DNA of 64,000 bases, from NCBI RefSeq assembly GCF_900585905.1, contig NZ_UTVH01000024.1:1-64000 (forward strand), read 5' to 3'. This stretch comes from Pseudomonas viridiflava (GTDB lineage: Bacteria > Pseudomonadota > Gammaproteobacteria > Pseudomonadales > Pseudomonadaceae). The notes beneath the pieces are model-generated. The model saw only the letters and a program-made list of their open reading frames with translations, was not told where the DNA came from and ran no database searches. Made by a program: the position numbers and the translations under genes. Below are positions 48,414 through 58,688 of the stretch, piece after piece; the stretch's first letter is position 1, and every line of letters begins with the position of its first letter.

Positions 48414-49398
48414 TCCAGCTCCTCACCAACTCAGCGAACGGTGGTCGCTGGCGGGTTTTCTCGGGAAGGCTGGCGAGCAACCCGGGAATCTCGTGATAAC
48501 GACCGGCCTCAAACGCCAGCTCTGCGCGAAACGGCAAGACCTGCGCCGAACCCATGCCGTTTTCTTGCGCCAGGTGCAGCAGCACTTCGGCGCGCTCGTT
48601 CTCGCCGCGCTCCAGGGCGATGCGCCCAGCCAGGAGAAACAACTCGCCGCCCTCACCCGCCGCCAGGCCCTGCTCGGCATGCTCGCTGGCCTGGTTGAGG
48701 ACGTGCTCCAGCACGCTGCCTTGCGCCAGCCCCAGGTAGGCCAGTTCCCAGTACCATCGCGCCAGCATGCTGTGGAGCGGGCCTGCGGTGCGCGAACTGG
48801 CATCGACCAGTTGTTCAAGGGCGATCTGGATGTGCAGGTTGATGTCGCTCTCCTGCTTGTCGAGCATCGAGTAGGCGAGCAGGCGCACGTCGTCGCTGGG
48901 GTCGCCCAGCGCCAGCTTGAGAATGGGCACCGCGTCCTTGCCGGGCATCTTGCGTGTGGCCAGCAAGGCCGACAAACGCTGGTCCGGATCGGGCGCGTGA
49001 CGCAGCACATCCTGTAAGCCGGCATCGGCGAACACCGGCTTGTGCAACTGCACCTGCGCGCGGTACGGCAAGCCTGGAATGCCCACGGCCTGCCAGGCTT
49101 GTTTATCGCGTTTGCGTGGCAAGTACAGCGCCGGGAAGATCGCGGCCACCACACCCAGGGTGCCGATGACCGGCACAAAAAACGCCAGGCTGAAGATAAA
49201 CAGCGGGCTCCACGGCAACGGCTTGCGGTAGCGCGCCGGCAGCAGCAGCCACACGGCCGCGCACAACATCACACAGGCCAAGCCATGGCTGAGGGTAAAC
49301 ACCAGCAGTTGCTGCGGTTGAGGTGCGTCGAGCCACAGACTGGCCCAACTGCCCGCCTCCAACACCAGTGCTGCGCTAAACAGCCACTTGCTGATCAT
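48406..49398 (-). CDS. Pel biosynthesis protein PelE
   Basis: Inner-membrane protein of 330 residues with two N-terminal hydrophobic regions (LVFTLSHGLACVMLCAAVWLL and SLAFFVPVIGTLGVVAAIF), then a long helical cytosolic part with HEAT/TPR-like repeats (KMPGKDAVPILKLALGDPSDDV). In the known system PelE bridges PelD and PelF at the membrane. It overlaps pelD by 23 nt and pelF by 8 nt, indicating tight translational coupling. Confidence 0.9.
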   Translation of the reverse strand: MISKWLFSAALVLEAGSWASLWLDAPQPQQLLVFTLSHGLACVMLCAAVWLLLPARYRKPLPWSPLFIFSLAFFVPVIGTLGVVAAIFPALYLPRKRDKQAWQAVGIPGLPYRAQVQLHKPVFADAGLQDVLRHAPDPDQRLSALLATRKMPGKDAVPILKLALGDPSDDVRLLAYSMLDKQESDINLHIQIALEQLVDASSRTAGPLHSMLARWYWELAYLGLAQGSVLEHVLNQASEHAEQGLAAGEGGELFLLAGRIALERGENERAEVLLHLAQENGMGSAQVLPFRAELAFEAGRYHEIPGLLASLPEKTRQRPPFAELVRSWNE

Positions 49399-50752
49399 TC
49401 AAGCCACACTCGTTGTAAAGAAAGTTACGCAGCCCGTTACGGTCACAGCCAGGCTCCAGGTTGAACGGCATCACCCGCACGCCCAGGCTCTCGAAGTCGC
49501 TGTCGATGCCAAAATGCTCATGCAGCAACAGGTTGATCCGCGCCAGATAGCCCTCGGCACTTTGCGGGCTGGTCAACGGCAACAACACCAGCAGCAGCGC
49601 GTGCTCGCGGTTGTTGCGCACCGGCAGGTGCAGGTCCAGGCCGCGCTGGCTGCGCTGCATCAGGCGCGCCAGTTCGTCGTAGGGGCGCGTCATCTCAAAC
49701 GCAAACAACCCGGCCGGCAATGTGTGCTGCTCTATGTCCAGCAGCGAGCGCTTGAGTTGCAAGGTGAACTGCTGCGCGTCGGCGTCCGGCAGTTGCAGCA
49801 CTTGCGGGTCGCGACGCAGCAGGTCGGCGATGTGACCGGCCAGCAGCGACAACAGGCTCAACGTGCGATCCTGAAACGCAAAGAACGGCATTTGGCGAAC
49901 CGCCAGGATGGCCAACAGGCTGCCTTCGGCGTCGATCAGCGGGATGCATGCCTGCAGCGACGAAAATTTCGAAGAATCGCCGGAATCGATCAATTCCTGG
50001 CGCACGCTGACCAGTTCACCGCGCGCAAGGCACAGTTTGATCAGGTCATCTCCAGCGTCCAGCGGGCCCATCACACCGATCATCGCCAAGGCTTCAGGCA
50101 ACAGGTTTTTTTCACTGGCGTCGACCCGGTATAGCCCTGCCACGCGCAAGGCGCCGTACTGACCGAGCATCGCGATGATGGGCTCAGCCAGCGCGCTCAG
50201 GGCATCGCCTTCGACCGGCATGCCGCGCAGCTTTTCCCGCAGGCCCAGCAAGGAACTGCGCAGGCTCTGGTCGCTGCCCGCCACACGCTGTTCGAGCAGG
50301 TCGTGGGAGACCCGCAGAATCTGATGAGCGCGGGTGAACTCGTCGAGACGGTACTGACGGTATTCGTTGGCCATCTGCAGACGCTCAAGGCGCCGCACCC
50401 ACAGGTCACGCACTTCACCGACCAGCATCCCGCACACCAGTACGCCGACGATGAACGACGGGTCGAGCTGGCTATATCCTTCATGCCCGCTGCTGCGTAG
50501 CGCAAACAGCGCCGCCACCACCAGTACAGCGCTGAACACGCCGCGCACGAAGCCATAGCGCACACCCGAGAGCAGTGGCACCAGGATCGGCCAGGGAAAC
50601 CCGGCATGCATCTGCAACGGGTCTTCAGGTGTCAGCCAGAAGCCCAGGCCGATTGCCAGGCCTGTCAGCAGTATCGTTTCCAGCCAGGACACCGGCCCGC
50701 TGGCGCGGGGCGCCAGGCTGTAATCCATGTGGGGAGAATTCATTGCGATCAC
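49376..50752 (-). CDS. c-di-GMP-binding Pel regulator PelD
   Basis: Inner-membrane receptor of 458 residues that switches on Pel synthesis when it binds cyclic di-GMP. About four N-terminal helices (residues 20-115) are followed by a coiled segment, a GAF domain and a degenerate GGDEF domain. The inhibitory-site-type RxxD is R370-G-L-D373 and a further arginine is R405. These align with R367, D370 and R402 of P. aeruginosa PelD after a 3-residue offset, which suggests the start may be M4 (50743). The ATG at 50752 overlaps the pelC stop as ATGA. Confidence 0.94.
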   Translation of the reverse strand: MIAMNSPHMDYSLAPRASGPVSWLETILLTGLAIGLGFWLTPEDPLQMHAGFPWPILVPLLSGVRYGFVRGVFSAVLVVAALFALRSSGHEGYSQLDPSFIVGVLVCGMLVGEVRDLWVRRLERLQMANEYRQYRLDEFTRAHQILRVSHDLLEQRVAGSDQSLRSSLLGLREKLRGMPVEGDALSALAEPIIAMLGQYGALRVAGLYRVDASEKNLLPEALAMIGVMGPLDAGDDLIKLCLARGELVSVRQELIDSGDSSKFSSLQACIPLIDAEGSLLAILAVRQMPFFAFQDRTLSLLSLLAGHIADLLRRDPQVLQLPDADAQQFTLQLKRSLLDIEQHTLPAGLFAFEMTRPYDELARLMQRSQRGLDLHLPVRNNREHALLLVLLPLTSPQSAEGYLARINLLLHEHFGIDSDFESLGVRVMPFNLEPGCDRNGLRNFLYNECGLNDQQVAV

Positions 50753-51267
50753 TCGAACCGAAGGGCGCCGACAAGTTTGTCGATGACTGTTTGAGCATTG
50801 CCCGCCAGGCTTTCACGGGACCAGCCAGCACGGGCGCCGCTTTTGCTCCAGAGCACACGGCCGCTGCTGGCTTCCAGTACGCGCAGGCTGATGCCTACCG
50901 CCGGTTCGCCGTCCAGGCCGTTCTTGTACTGCCACTCTTCCACGCTGCCCGCGACCACGTAATCGAGTTTCTGCTCACGCGCCCAGTCGAGGGCACCGGC
51001 CAGACGCTCGTTGTCGTCCATCAAGGCTTGTTCGCCCTGGGTGCTGACCGGGTAAACCCATGGTTGCAGGCCATGGCTGCTGAGCACACTGAGCAGAATC
51101 TGCTCGCTGCGCTCACCGGCTTGCGGGGTCTGCGAATAGTTAACCATCGGCACGATGCCCCACTGCGCAGTGCGCGGCAGGTTCGGGCTGGTTTCACTGG
51201 TGAAGCTTGAGCAACCGGCAACCAACAGTACTGTCAGCGCCAGGCTCAGGTTACGAATGACTTGCAT
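50749..51267 (-). CDS. Pel outer-membrane lipoprotein PelC
   Basis: Lipoprotein of 172 residues. The signal peptide ends in the lipobox LVAGC (Cys19). The family protein forms a ring on the periplasmic face of the outer membrane that guides the polymer to PelB. Conserved region VPMVNYSQTPQAGERSEQILL and YVVAGSVEEWQYKNGLDG are visible. The start has an upstream GAGAAAACC site. It overlaps pelD by 4 nt. Confidence 0.92.
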   Translation of the reverse strand: MQVIRNLSLALTVLLVAGCSSFTSETSPNLPRTAQWGIVPMVNYSQTPQAGERSEQILLSVLSSHGLQPWVYPVSTQGEQALMDDNERLAGALDWAREQKLDYVVAGSVEEWQYKNGLDGEPAVGISLRVLEASSGRVLWSKSGARAGWSRESLAGNAQTVIDKLVGALRFE

Positions 51268-51294
51268 AGGTTTTCTCCCGTAGAAATTCTGTCA

Positions 51295-54200
51295 TCAGCG
51301 CCCGAAACGCACGCCGTAGCTCATGCCCAGTGTCCCGCCGGATTTGCCATCCCCGCCTTGCGGCGCAGATTGGTAACCGACAGTCAGGGCCAGTTCGTCG
51401 CCACCCAGCACTTCAAAGCCAATGCCGGTGTTCATGCCGTAATTGAAGGTCTGATCTGTCCACTGCCAGCCGGCCGTCACATCCACCAGCCAGGTGTACT
51501 GCGGCTTGGTTCGCACCAGCGCACCAGGAATGCCGCGGCGCCAGGTCGTACCAACGTAGAGTTGGCCGTAGCGGCTTTGCAGCAAGTTGTCGGCGGTCAC
51601 AGCATTGACATCCAGAGGGTCAGGCAGACCCGTATCGGTATCTATCGACTGAGGCGTGATCTTGATCGCACCGCCGTTGCGGCTGGAGAGGTCATCCAGT
51701 TGCCGATCTTTAACGCTGTTCTTCTGATAATCGGCACCGCCGCGCACCGTCCAGGCAGGCCCGGCGAATTCCAGCGTGTGGTTAAGCTCAACCTTCAACG
51801 CGTGCCCGGAGCCCAACGAGTCACCGGCACGGGTCGAGAACGCGCGCTGCGCCACTTCCCAGCTCAACTGATCCCGTGGGGTCAGGCCATGACGGCCGCC
51901 GACCCAGGCGCGGTCCTGCTGACCAAAGGCGCGCATCAAGCCGCTGTCGTCACTTTTGCGATGCCAGTCCAGGCCGGTCTCGAGTTGCTGGCTTTCACCC
52001 AGCTGCCACACGCGCGACAGGCCCAGGCCGTTGCGATCGTCGTCCTTGCGCTGGCTAGTGTCGGCGAACACTTTCCAACTGCCGTTTTCCACTGAACGAC
52101 TCAGGGTCAGCGCCGCATTGCTCTCGTCGCCGATCTTCGATGAAACAATGTCATCGCCCTTGTAGCTGCCGTGCTCCATTTCGAGATCGGCGTACCAGCT
52201 GTCACCCAGGTTATGGGCGATTTCCAGCCGCGGCGCATCAAACGAGAGACCACCGAAGTTCTGCTTGCGGTAGGACAACAACGCACCCTGGGGCGTGCTT
52301 GCGTGGATCTCTACAGCCTGAAGGCGCAGTTGCTCGCGCACCGACGCCGGCTGCTCGTCGCCCAGTGCAGTCAGGCTGAGGTCCAGCGCTTCATTGTTGC
52401 GATCCAGGCGGCTGAGTGCCTGAGCACGTTGTGCCGGGTTCAGGTCGCTGCTGGCCAACAGGGTTTCAACCTGAGCCCTGTTACGGCTGCGCAGCGCTTC
52501 CTGAATCTGCTCGTAGCGATCGACCTTGAGGCCCTGGCCACGCGCCCATTCCAGCCATAGGTCTTTCTGCGACTCCTGATGGGTAGCATCCAGACGTGCC
52601 AGCAGGCGCTCGAACCACAGCTGCTTCATCGACGGCGAGCCGTCTTTCCACTTCAACAGTTCCTGTTGCGCCTTGCGTGGCGAGTAGCTGCTGGACATCA
52701 ATCGCAACCAGATCGCGTAGCGCCGGGAAGACGGCTGCAGCCCCTCAGCTTCAGGGTTGCGCAGCAGTTTCAAGCGCAGCCGTTGCGCCGCGTCCTGGTA
52801 GCCAGCGGTGTCCAGCGCATCGGTGTAAGCCGCCTGGACCAGCCAATCGTTCGGGGTGAGCCTGAGGTACATGCGGTACCAGGCCAACGCCTCGGTATCG
52901 CGACCCAGCAACTGACTGGCACTGGCAAACGGCAGCCAGAGCAGGCGATTCTGGCGCGCATTGGCACGCCACTCGGCGAGCAATGGCTTGAGCTTTTCGG
53001 TGTTGCCCTGGTCGACATACAGCCAGATCATGCGCTCGCGGAACAGGTCGTCACCGGGGTAGCGTGACAGGCCCAGCAGGTACAGACGCTCGGCTTCAGC
53101 GCTGTCGCCCTGCTCCATCGCCAAGGCGCCACGCACGGCCAGCACCTGGGCCTGCTCGTAGGCATCCGGGTGTTTTTTAGCGTCTTCGAGCAACGCGACT
53201 ACCTGGTCCCATTGCTGCAATTCTTCGGCGAGCTGCAAGGCCTCGACCAAGCGTGACGGGTCTTGGGCGCGCTTCCAGCTGGCGACCATCAGGGCCAGGG
53301 CGCGCCGGGGGTCTGTGGTGCGATAAAGGGTGATCAGCTGACTCTCGTCGCCGCGGTCCAGCTTGCCGTTGAGCGCCAGCAGGCGCTCCAGCGAAACGCG
53401 CAAATCGTCATCACGCTCCAGGTCCCATGCCAGGCCAGCGCGTGCACGCCAATATTCTGGATCCCGGATTGAAGGGTCATCGAGCTTCACGATGTCCCAC
53501 GCCGCCTGCTCGTCAAACAGCTTCATCTCGGTGCCGACCCAGTCAACCTGCTCCGTCGTGGTCAACCTGTAGCGCTTGGCATAGTCGTTGTAGACCTTGC
53601 TCTTGTCGGCGAATTGCCCGGTGTTTTCCAGGTTTTGCAGCAGACGTGTCCACGCCAGGCGGTGCGACGGGTATTGGCGCAGGTAAGCACGCAACCAAGT
53701 CTCAGCCTTGGCGGGGGTGCCAAGCGATTCGTGGCCGTAGATCAACGCATCCATCTCGATGTCGGTCAGCGCGCGCTGCTGCATGATGTCGGCCAGCAAC
53801 GGAATCGAGCGCTCGAAATCGAATTGTTGGCTGGCCAGGCGCCAGGCGTGTTCCCGGGTCTTCGGGTCTTCCTTGAGCTTGAGCAAGCGAATCCAGTAAC
53901 CCAGGGCCGCTGCCGTATCGCCGCGCCATTCCCCGAGCAAGGCCATCTGATTGAGCAGCTCGACGTCGTCCGGATGATCGACCGTCAACTGCTCACCGAT
54001 AGCCCAAGCGCCTGCCAGGTCGTTGATGGCCAGGCGCAGATGAAACTCTTTCAGCGCAATGTCCGGATTGTCCGGCTGCACTTCGCGCCACTGCTTGAGC
54101 ACCTGCTGCGCCAGCTCAAAGTGCCTGGTTGCCACGGCCACGTAGACACCCTGCTCCAGCCAGGCCGCATCGGTCTGGGGGTTGGTCAGCCCGGGCAATT

Positions 54201-54903
54201 CGTCGGCCAGCACCTGCGCGGCCTGCTCATCGCGACCCGCCGACCGCAGGCTGTCGAACGCCAGCTGCGCGTAATCACGACGCTGCGCCGGCTGCTGGGT
54301 ATCACGCCGAAGTTGCAGGTAAATATCTGCAGCGCGCGCCGGTTTGCCGCTGGCCATGTACCACTGCGCCGCCGATTTGAGCGCCTCGGTACGCTGCGCC
54401 GGATCGCGCACGGCGATTTCTTCGTAAACCCCGGCTGCGAATTCCGGTGCCTGCAAGGTCAGCGCCCGTGGCGCCAGGTTTTGCAGCTGCGCCAGGGGCA
54501 ACTTGTGGTAATCAAAGCTCCCCAGGCGCTCGACCAGCGCCTGCTGCGCAATCAGGTCGTTGCTGCTGATGGCAGCCAGCGCGTCCAGTTCAAGACCATA
54601 GTAGCCTTGAGTTTCAGCCTGCGGCGTGGGCCATGCCTGCAGATGCTGACGCGCCCTGGTGTAGTCCCCGAGGCGCATCAACAGCTCGACCAGTTGCAGA
54701 CGCAGGCGATCGTCGTCCGGGTGCGCCGTCAGCAGCAGCTCGGCATAGTTGGCCGAGACTGCATCAGGCTGGCGACCGTCTGGCTGGAACAGTTCTTCAC
54801 GCTGGAAGGTCGCCCACAACAGCCCCCCCACGCCGACCGCCACCACCGCCAATGCCCATGGATTGAGCAGGCGGCTGCTTTTAGTTGCAGAGGAGCTGAC
54901 CAT
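51295..54903 (-). CDS. Pel outer-membrane porin and TPR scaffold PelB
   Basis: Protein of 1202 residues. A single N-terminal membrane anchor (PWALAVVAVGVGGLLWATF) is followed by a very long periplasmic helical domain of TPR repeats (about residues 50-880). A C-terminal 16-strand-type beta-barrel (about 890-1202) alternates aromatic and polar residues and ends in GVRFGR. Family size matches P. aeruginosa PelB (about 1190). It exports Pel and holds PelA and PelC. It overlaps pelA by 23 nt. Confidence 0.93.
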   Translation of the reverse strand: MVSSSATKSSRLLNPWALAVVAVGVGGLLWATFQREELFQPDGRQPDAVSANYAELLLTAHPDDDRLRLQLVELLMRLGDYTRARQHLQAWPTPQAETQGYYGLELDALAAISSNDLIAQQALVERLGSFDYHKLPLAQLQNLAPRALTLQAPEFAAGVYEEIAVRDPAQRTEALKSAAQWYMASGKPARAADIYLQLRRDTQQPAQRRDYAQLAFDSLRSAGRDEQAAQVLADELPGLTNPQTDAAWLEQGVYVAVATRHFELAQQVLKQWREVQPDNPDIALKEFHLRLAINDLAGAWAIGEQLTVDHPDDVELLNQMALLGEWRGDTAAALGYWIRLLKLKEDPKTREHAWRLASQQFDFERSIPLLADIMQQRALTDIEMDALIYGHESLGTPAKAETWLRAYLRQYPSHRLAWTRLLQNLENTGQFADKSKVYNDYAKRYRLTTTEQVDWVGTEMKLFDEQAAWDIVKLDDPSIRDPEYWRARAGLAWDLERDDDLRVSLERLLALNGKLDRGDESQLITLYRTTDPRRALALMVASWKRAQDPSRLVEALQLAEELQQWDQVVALLEDAKKHPDAYEQAQVLAVRGALAMEQGDSAEAERLYLLGLSRYPGDDLFRERMIWLYVDQGNTEKLKPLLAEWRANARQNRLLWLPFASASQLLGRDTEALAWYRMYLRLTPNDWLVQAAYTDALDTAGYQDAAQRLRLKLLRNPEAEGLQPSSRRYAIWLRLMSSSYSPRKAQQELLKWKDGSPSMKQLWFERLLARLDATHQESQKDLWLEWARGQGLKVDRYEQIQEALRSRNRAQVETLLASSDLNPAQRAQALSRLDRNNEALDLSLTALGDEQPASVREQLRLQAVEIHASTPQGALLSYRKQNFGGLSFDAPRLEIAHNLGDSWYADLEMEHGSYKGDDIVSSKIGDESNAALTLSRSVENGSWKVFADTSQRKDDDRNGLGLSRVWQLGESQQLETGLDWHRKSDDSGLMRAFGQQDRAWVGGRHGLTPRDQLSWEVAQRAFSTRAGDSLGSGHALKVELNHTLEFAGPAWTVRGGADYQKNSVKDRQLDDLSSRNGGAIKITPQSIDTDTGLPDPLDVNAVTADNLLQSRYGQLYVGTTWRRGIPGALVRTKPQYTWLVDVTAGWQWTDQTFNYGMNTGIGFEVLGGDELALTVGYQSAPQGGDGKSGGTLGMSYGVRFGR

Positions 54904-57694
54904 TACTCACCTGCTTCATGGGTAGTTGAAAAGTCCACAGACCGGCCGCAGCCTTGCCCGCAAACCGTTGCCCATCCACTTCCACGCGGCAAGCCGTGGC
55001 AGAGCGTACGGAGAAGGTCAGATCGAACTCGCCGGCGAACGCAAAACTCACCCGGCGCTCATCCAGGTAGCGCCAGTCCAGCAAGGGCAGATTGGCGTCT
55101 TCCAAGGCAGGTCTCGGGTCTCGACCCGGGCGCAGCACCAGCAAGGCCTTGTCACTGCTCAGGGCCACATAGCGCCCTTGCGGTAAATCGCGTACACCGG
55201 CGATGCCTTGGGATTGCAACAGGTCCGGCCAGCCCATCTGGGCGTCCAGGCGCACCGTGCGCAGGGCGTCCATGCCACGAATCTGCCAGGCGCCATCGGC
55301 CGTGCGCGCCAGGCTCGCTTGATACAGACCGTGCAGACGGTCGAGGTAGTCGCTCATCCACAACGACATCGGCTGCTGCTCGCGCATGTAGCCGTAGATC
55401 TCGTGCATGGCCTTGATCGACGCCTGCTTGGTGCTGGAATAAAAGTGGTAATACAGATGCAGCCCGCGCAGACGGCGTGGGCTGTCGGTGAGCTCGAACG
55501 TCTCGATCAACTCGCGGAATCCGTAGTACGGCCCCTTCCACAAGTTGGTGTACAGGTTCTCGTTGATGATCGGTGCGTAGTACTGCAAGCCGCCCTCGGT
55601 CGGGCGCAGCAACGGATTAAGACCGGTCAGCGACGGATTGGCCTTGGTCATGATGGTTTCGGCGCCGTTGACGTTTTTCAGGCCAGCGTCATACGCCAGT
55701 TTGATGGTGCTTGCCGATGGCAGCGCGTCACCAGGCCAGAACACCATCTTCACTGGCTTCTGCGGGGTGGTCAGTTTCTGGTTGATGTAGTCGCGCGAAC
55801 CGAAGATTTCACGGCGAAAATCAATTTTGTCGTAGCCGGGCAACCTCATGTTCATGCCGTATTCCGGATTGAAATTCTCCGACTGTCGGGCTTTCTCCGG
55901 CTGCATGAAAAACGGGTGGCTATAGGTATGCGTGGCGACTTCGACTTTCGGGTTGGCGAAGATTTCACGCGCAATGGGCTCCAGTTCCCGGGCCAGGAAC
56001 GGGAACGCGCCGCGTGGCGAGATCTCGGCTTCAATGACCGACACCGAGGTCAGGAAGGGGTTGGGCTTGATGTAGTCCTCCAGGGTGTGGCGCCCGGCGT
56101 AAGGCGTACCAGGCACTTCGGCGCGGGAGGGAAAGCCATCGCCATCAATGTGCACGGTGGCAATGCGCCGACCATTTTCGGTGGTGCTGTCGGGGCGTGG
56201 CTGGCTTGGCAGGTGCAGGCTGGCCTGCAGGAACGCAAAGGGATCGAGAATCCAGCGGCTGCGCTCGTTGTTGACTTCAAGCAGATACGGCGCAAGTGCC
56301 AGGCCACCCCAGTTGCCGACCACTACCGGCGTGAACACATCACCGCTGGCACCCTTCAACGACAACGCAGCTGTCGGACCGTTGGGCAAGACTGAAACGG
56401 CGGTGAGGTCACGCGAGCGCGGCACTACCGGTGCTTCAAATGCGCCCACCAGGGCTTTGTCCTGGTGCGTAATGGTCACCACCTGCGTCGCAGGCGGCGC
56501 ATCGCGTTTGAGGCCGAGGCGCTTGAGCAGCAGCGTGTCTTCAACCGGCAACCCACTGAAAAACACCACGGGCACCTGTTCGTCCAGGCGCACATTGATG
56601 AAGCGATTAAACCCGGTCGGATCCTGGGGCGGCCCGCTGGTCATCCAGGTGACAACGCCGGCATACAGGCCACTGAAGCTGTACAGCGGCAGGGTGCTGT
56701 CAGCCGGAAAGTAATCGACGCGGTAGCCCATGTATTCCAGCAGACCGCCGAGTTCGCTATGACCGGCGGCACGTTCCAGCGGACCTTCGCGCGGGTCGAA
56801 GATCACCGCGATCCGGCGTGGCTGAACTTCGATGCTGCTGATGCCCAGGGTGTTGAGGTCGGGCGTGCTGATATAGGGAATGTAGCCTTCTTTGCGCAGA
56901 CGCTTGGCCAGCTTGCGCGCTTCTTCGCGACGCTCCGGCGGCAAGTAATCAATCGCGACCAGCGGGATGCCTTTGGCACGCAGCGGTTTCAATTGCGTTT
57001 CAAGCCACTCGCGGTCGGCCTCAGGCACTGGACGATAACGCTTGGCGGAGGCATCCCAGCCCGCATGAATCGACTCGACGGCCACGGCAGCGGCGACGCC
57101 ATCCAGCTCGGGCAATACTTCGAAACCGCGATTGAAGAACAACTTCAGCGTTGGCTGACGTTTGTGCATTTCACGCAGCAGGCTCGCCAGGCCCACACGC
57201 TGTGCTTCACGCTGGGCTTGGGGCAGGAGCTGAAAGCTGTCGAGGGTATCGAGAAACACACCGCCATAACCCTGGGCCTGCAAGGCTTTGGCGCGAGCAA
57301 ACAAATGCTCACGCCAGGCCTGCGAGGTCAGGTCCATGACCTGGCTGCCCCAGGCATCGTTACGCACTGGCGAAACCGCTTTGCTCAACCCGGCCTTTTC
57401 GATCTCAGCCTTGTTGCCATTAAATTCACCCACGGACAAATAGGCGAAGGCTTCGCTGCCCAGCGCGCGCAGGGTTTTGACGTCGGCGGGCGTCATGTGG
57501 CCGGGCTCGACCACTGCCCAGTCGAACTGCGCCAACTCCGCCAATGGCGGCTGCTCGGCATACCAGAAAGCCACGCTGGTCGGCGGCGGCGACGTCGCGG
57601 CCTGCGCAGTAGACACGCCCACGCACAACGCAAAAGCGGCCAGCAGCCGCTCGGCCATCGCGCGGACATGACTCCTGCGAAAAACGATTTCCAT
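54881..57694 (-). CDS. Pel hydrolase/deacetylase PelA
   Basis: Periplasmic multidomain enzyme of 937 residues with signal peptide (cleavage near STAQAA). The N-terminal glycoside-hydrolase domain (about 35-290) has FAYLSVGEFNGNK and GGVFLDTLDSFQLL. The middle holds a reductase-like/linker region. The deacetylase (CE) domain has TVHIDGDGFPSRAEV with the metal-binding Asp and THTYSHPFF with the His pair. It removes acetyl groups from Pel and can cut the polymer. First of the pelA-G genes, 61 bp after the epimerase gene. Confidence 0.93.
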   Translation of the reverse strand: MEIVFRRSHVRAMAERLLAAFALCVGVSTAQAATSPPPTSVAFWYAEQPPLAELAQFDWAVVEPGHMTPADVKTLRALGSEAFAYLSVGEFNGNKAEIEKAGLSKAVSPVRNDAWGSQVMDLTSQAWREHLFARAKALQAQGYGGVFLDTLDSFQLLPQAQREAQRVGLASLLREMHKRQPTLKLFFNRGFEVLPELDGVAAAVAVESIHAGWDASAKRYRPVPEADREWLETQLKPLRAKGIPLVAIDYLPPERREEARKLAKRLRKEGYIPYISTPDLNTLGISSIEVQPRRIAVIFDPREGPLERAAGHSELGGLLEYMGYRVDYFPADSTLPLYSFSGLYAGVVTWMTSGPPQDPTGFNRFINVRLDEQVPVVFFSGLPVEDTLLLKRLGLKRDAPPATQVVTITHQDKALVGAFEAPVVPRSRDLTAVSVLPNGPTAALSLKGASGDVFTPVVVGNWGGLALAPYLLEVNNERSRWILDPFAFLQASLHLPSQPRPDSTTENGRRIATVHIDGDGFPSRAEVPGTPYAGRHTLEDYIKPNPFLTSVSVIEAEISPRGAFPFLARELEPIAREIFANPKVEVATHTYSHPFFMQPEKARQSENFNPEYGMNMRLPGYDKIDFRREIFGSRDYINQKLTTPQKPVKMVFWPGDALPSASTIKLAYDAGLKNVNGAETIMTKANPSLTGLNPLLRPTEGGLQYYAPIINENLYTNLWKGPYYGFRELIETFELTDSPRRLRGLHLYYHFYSSTKQASIKAMHEIYGYMREQQPMSLWMSDYLDRLHGLYQASLARTADGAWQIRGMDALRTVRLDAQMGWPDLLQSQGIAGVRDLPQGRYVALSSDKALLVLRPGRDPRPALEDANLPLLDWRYLDERRVSFAFAGEFDLTFSVRSATACRVEVDGQRFAGKAAAGLWTFQLPMKQVSNGQLLCN

Positions 57695-57755
57695 AATGCA
57701 CTCTTGAAATGACTGAAACGGAAGCGGCGCCAGGCTCGAACGGCCGACCGGCGGG

Positions 57756-58688
57756 TTACAGACTGCGAAGCAGCTGCGCTAATCCCTGGCCCACGGAAGT
57801 CGGTTCCACAAGCGCATAGCGTTGCAGCAAGCGGGTGTTATCCGCGCGGGAATGACGAATATCGCCTTGGCGTTGCGCCTGATGCGTCACTGTCAGCGCA
57901 GTACCGGCCGCGTTGCCCAGTTCAGTGATCAGGTCGTTCAGACTTGTCGCACGGCTGAACCCGACATTGACCGCACCCGAAGCTGCTTCGCTGGCCTCAA
58001 CGGCCTGCACGAGGATGCTCACCAGATCGCTCACGTAGACGAAATCGCGCGTCTGCCCACCGTCACCGAATACAGTAATCGGCTGTTTGGCGATGGCCCG
58101 CTGGCTGAAGATACTGATCACACCCGAGTACGGCGAGGACGGGTCCTGGCGTGGGCCAAAGATATTGAAGAAGCGAAAGATCACTGGCTCCAGGCCATGC
58201 TCGCGACGGTAGAAGTCCAGATAATATTCACTGGCCAGCTTGTCGCACGCATAAGGCGTCAGAGGCGACTTGGGGGTGTCTTCCTCAATCGCCGTGCCCT
58301 CGCCATTGTTGCCATAGACTGCGGCGCTGGAAGCGAATACCACACGCTTCACACCCGCCTTCAGCATGGCCTGGCAAACATTGAGCGTGCCAACGAAATT
58401 GCTCTGGTGCGTCGCCACAGGATCATCCACCGACGCCTGCACGGATGCCACGGCGGCCAGGTGAACCACAGCCTGGCACCCAACCATGGCGTGCTCCACC
58501 ACCGCGGTGTCGGCAACATCACCCACCACGACGTCCAGATGCGGATTGCCAATCGGCAGATTGCTGGTCTTGCCGGTCGACAGGTTGTCCAGCACACGAA
58601 TGCTGTAACCCTTGCCCAGCAAGGCATCCACCAGATGCGAGCCAATAAAGCCTGCACCACCGGTAACCAAAACTCGCTTAACACCCAT
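57756..58688 (-). CDS. UDP-GlcNAc C4-epimerase-like enzyme, PelX
   Basis: Short-chain dehydrogenase-type sugar-nucleotide epimerase of 310 residues. The NAD motif is VLVTGGAGFIGSHLVDALL. The catalytic triad region has SSAAVYGNNGEG and YACDKLASEYY (Tyr-x3-Lys). It precedes pelA by 61 bp on the same strand. In P. protegens the equivalent pelX makes UDP-GalNAc for Pel, a GalNAc-rich polymer. The ATG at 58688 (AGGAAAA ribosome site) is preferred to an in-frame start at 58724. Confidence 0.92.
   Translation of the reverse strand: MGVKRVLVTGGAGFIGSHLVDALLGKGYSIRVLDNLSTGKTSNLPIGNPHLDVVVGDVADTAVVEHAMVGCQAVVHLAAVASVQASVDDPVATHQSNFVGTLNVCQAMLKAGVKRVVFASSAAVYGNNGEGTAIEEDTPKSPLTPYACDKLASEYYLDFYRREHGLEPVIFRFFNIFGPRQDPSSPYSGVISIFSQRAIAKQPITVFGDGGQTRDFVYVSDLVSILVQAVEASEAASGAVNVGFSRATSLNDLITELGNAAGTALTVTHQAQRQGDIRHSRADNTRLLQRYALVEPTSVGQGLAQLLRSL

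Noticed and set aside
55208..56395. 395-codon plus-strand frame (also 56465-57712)
   Set aside because: Antisense to pelA; His/Gln/Arg-rich shadow translation.
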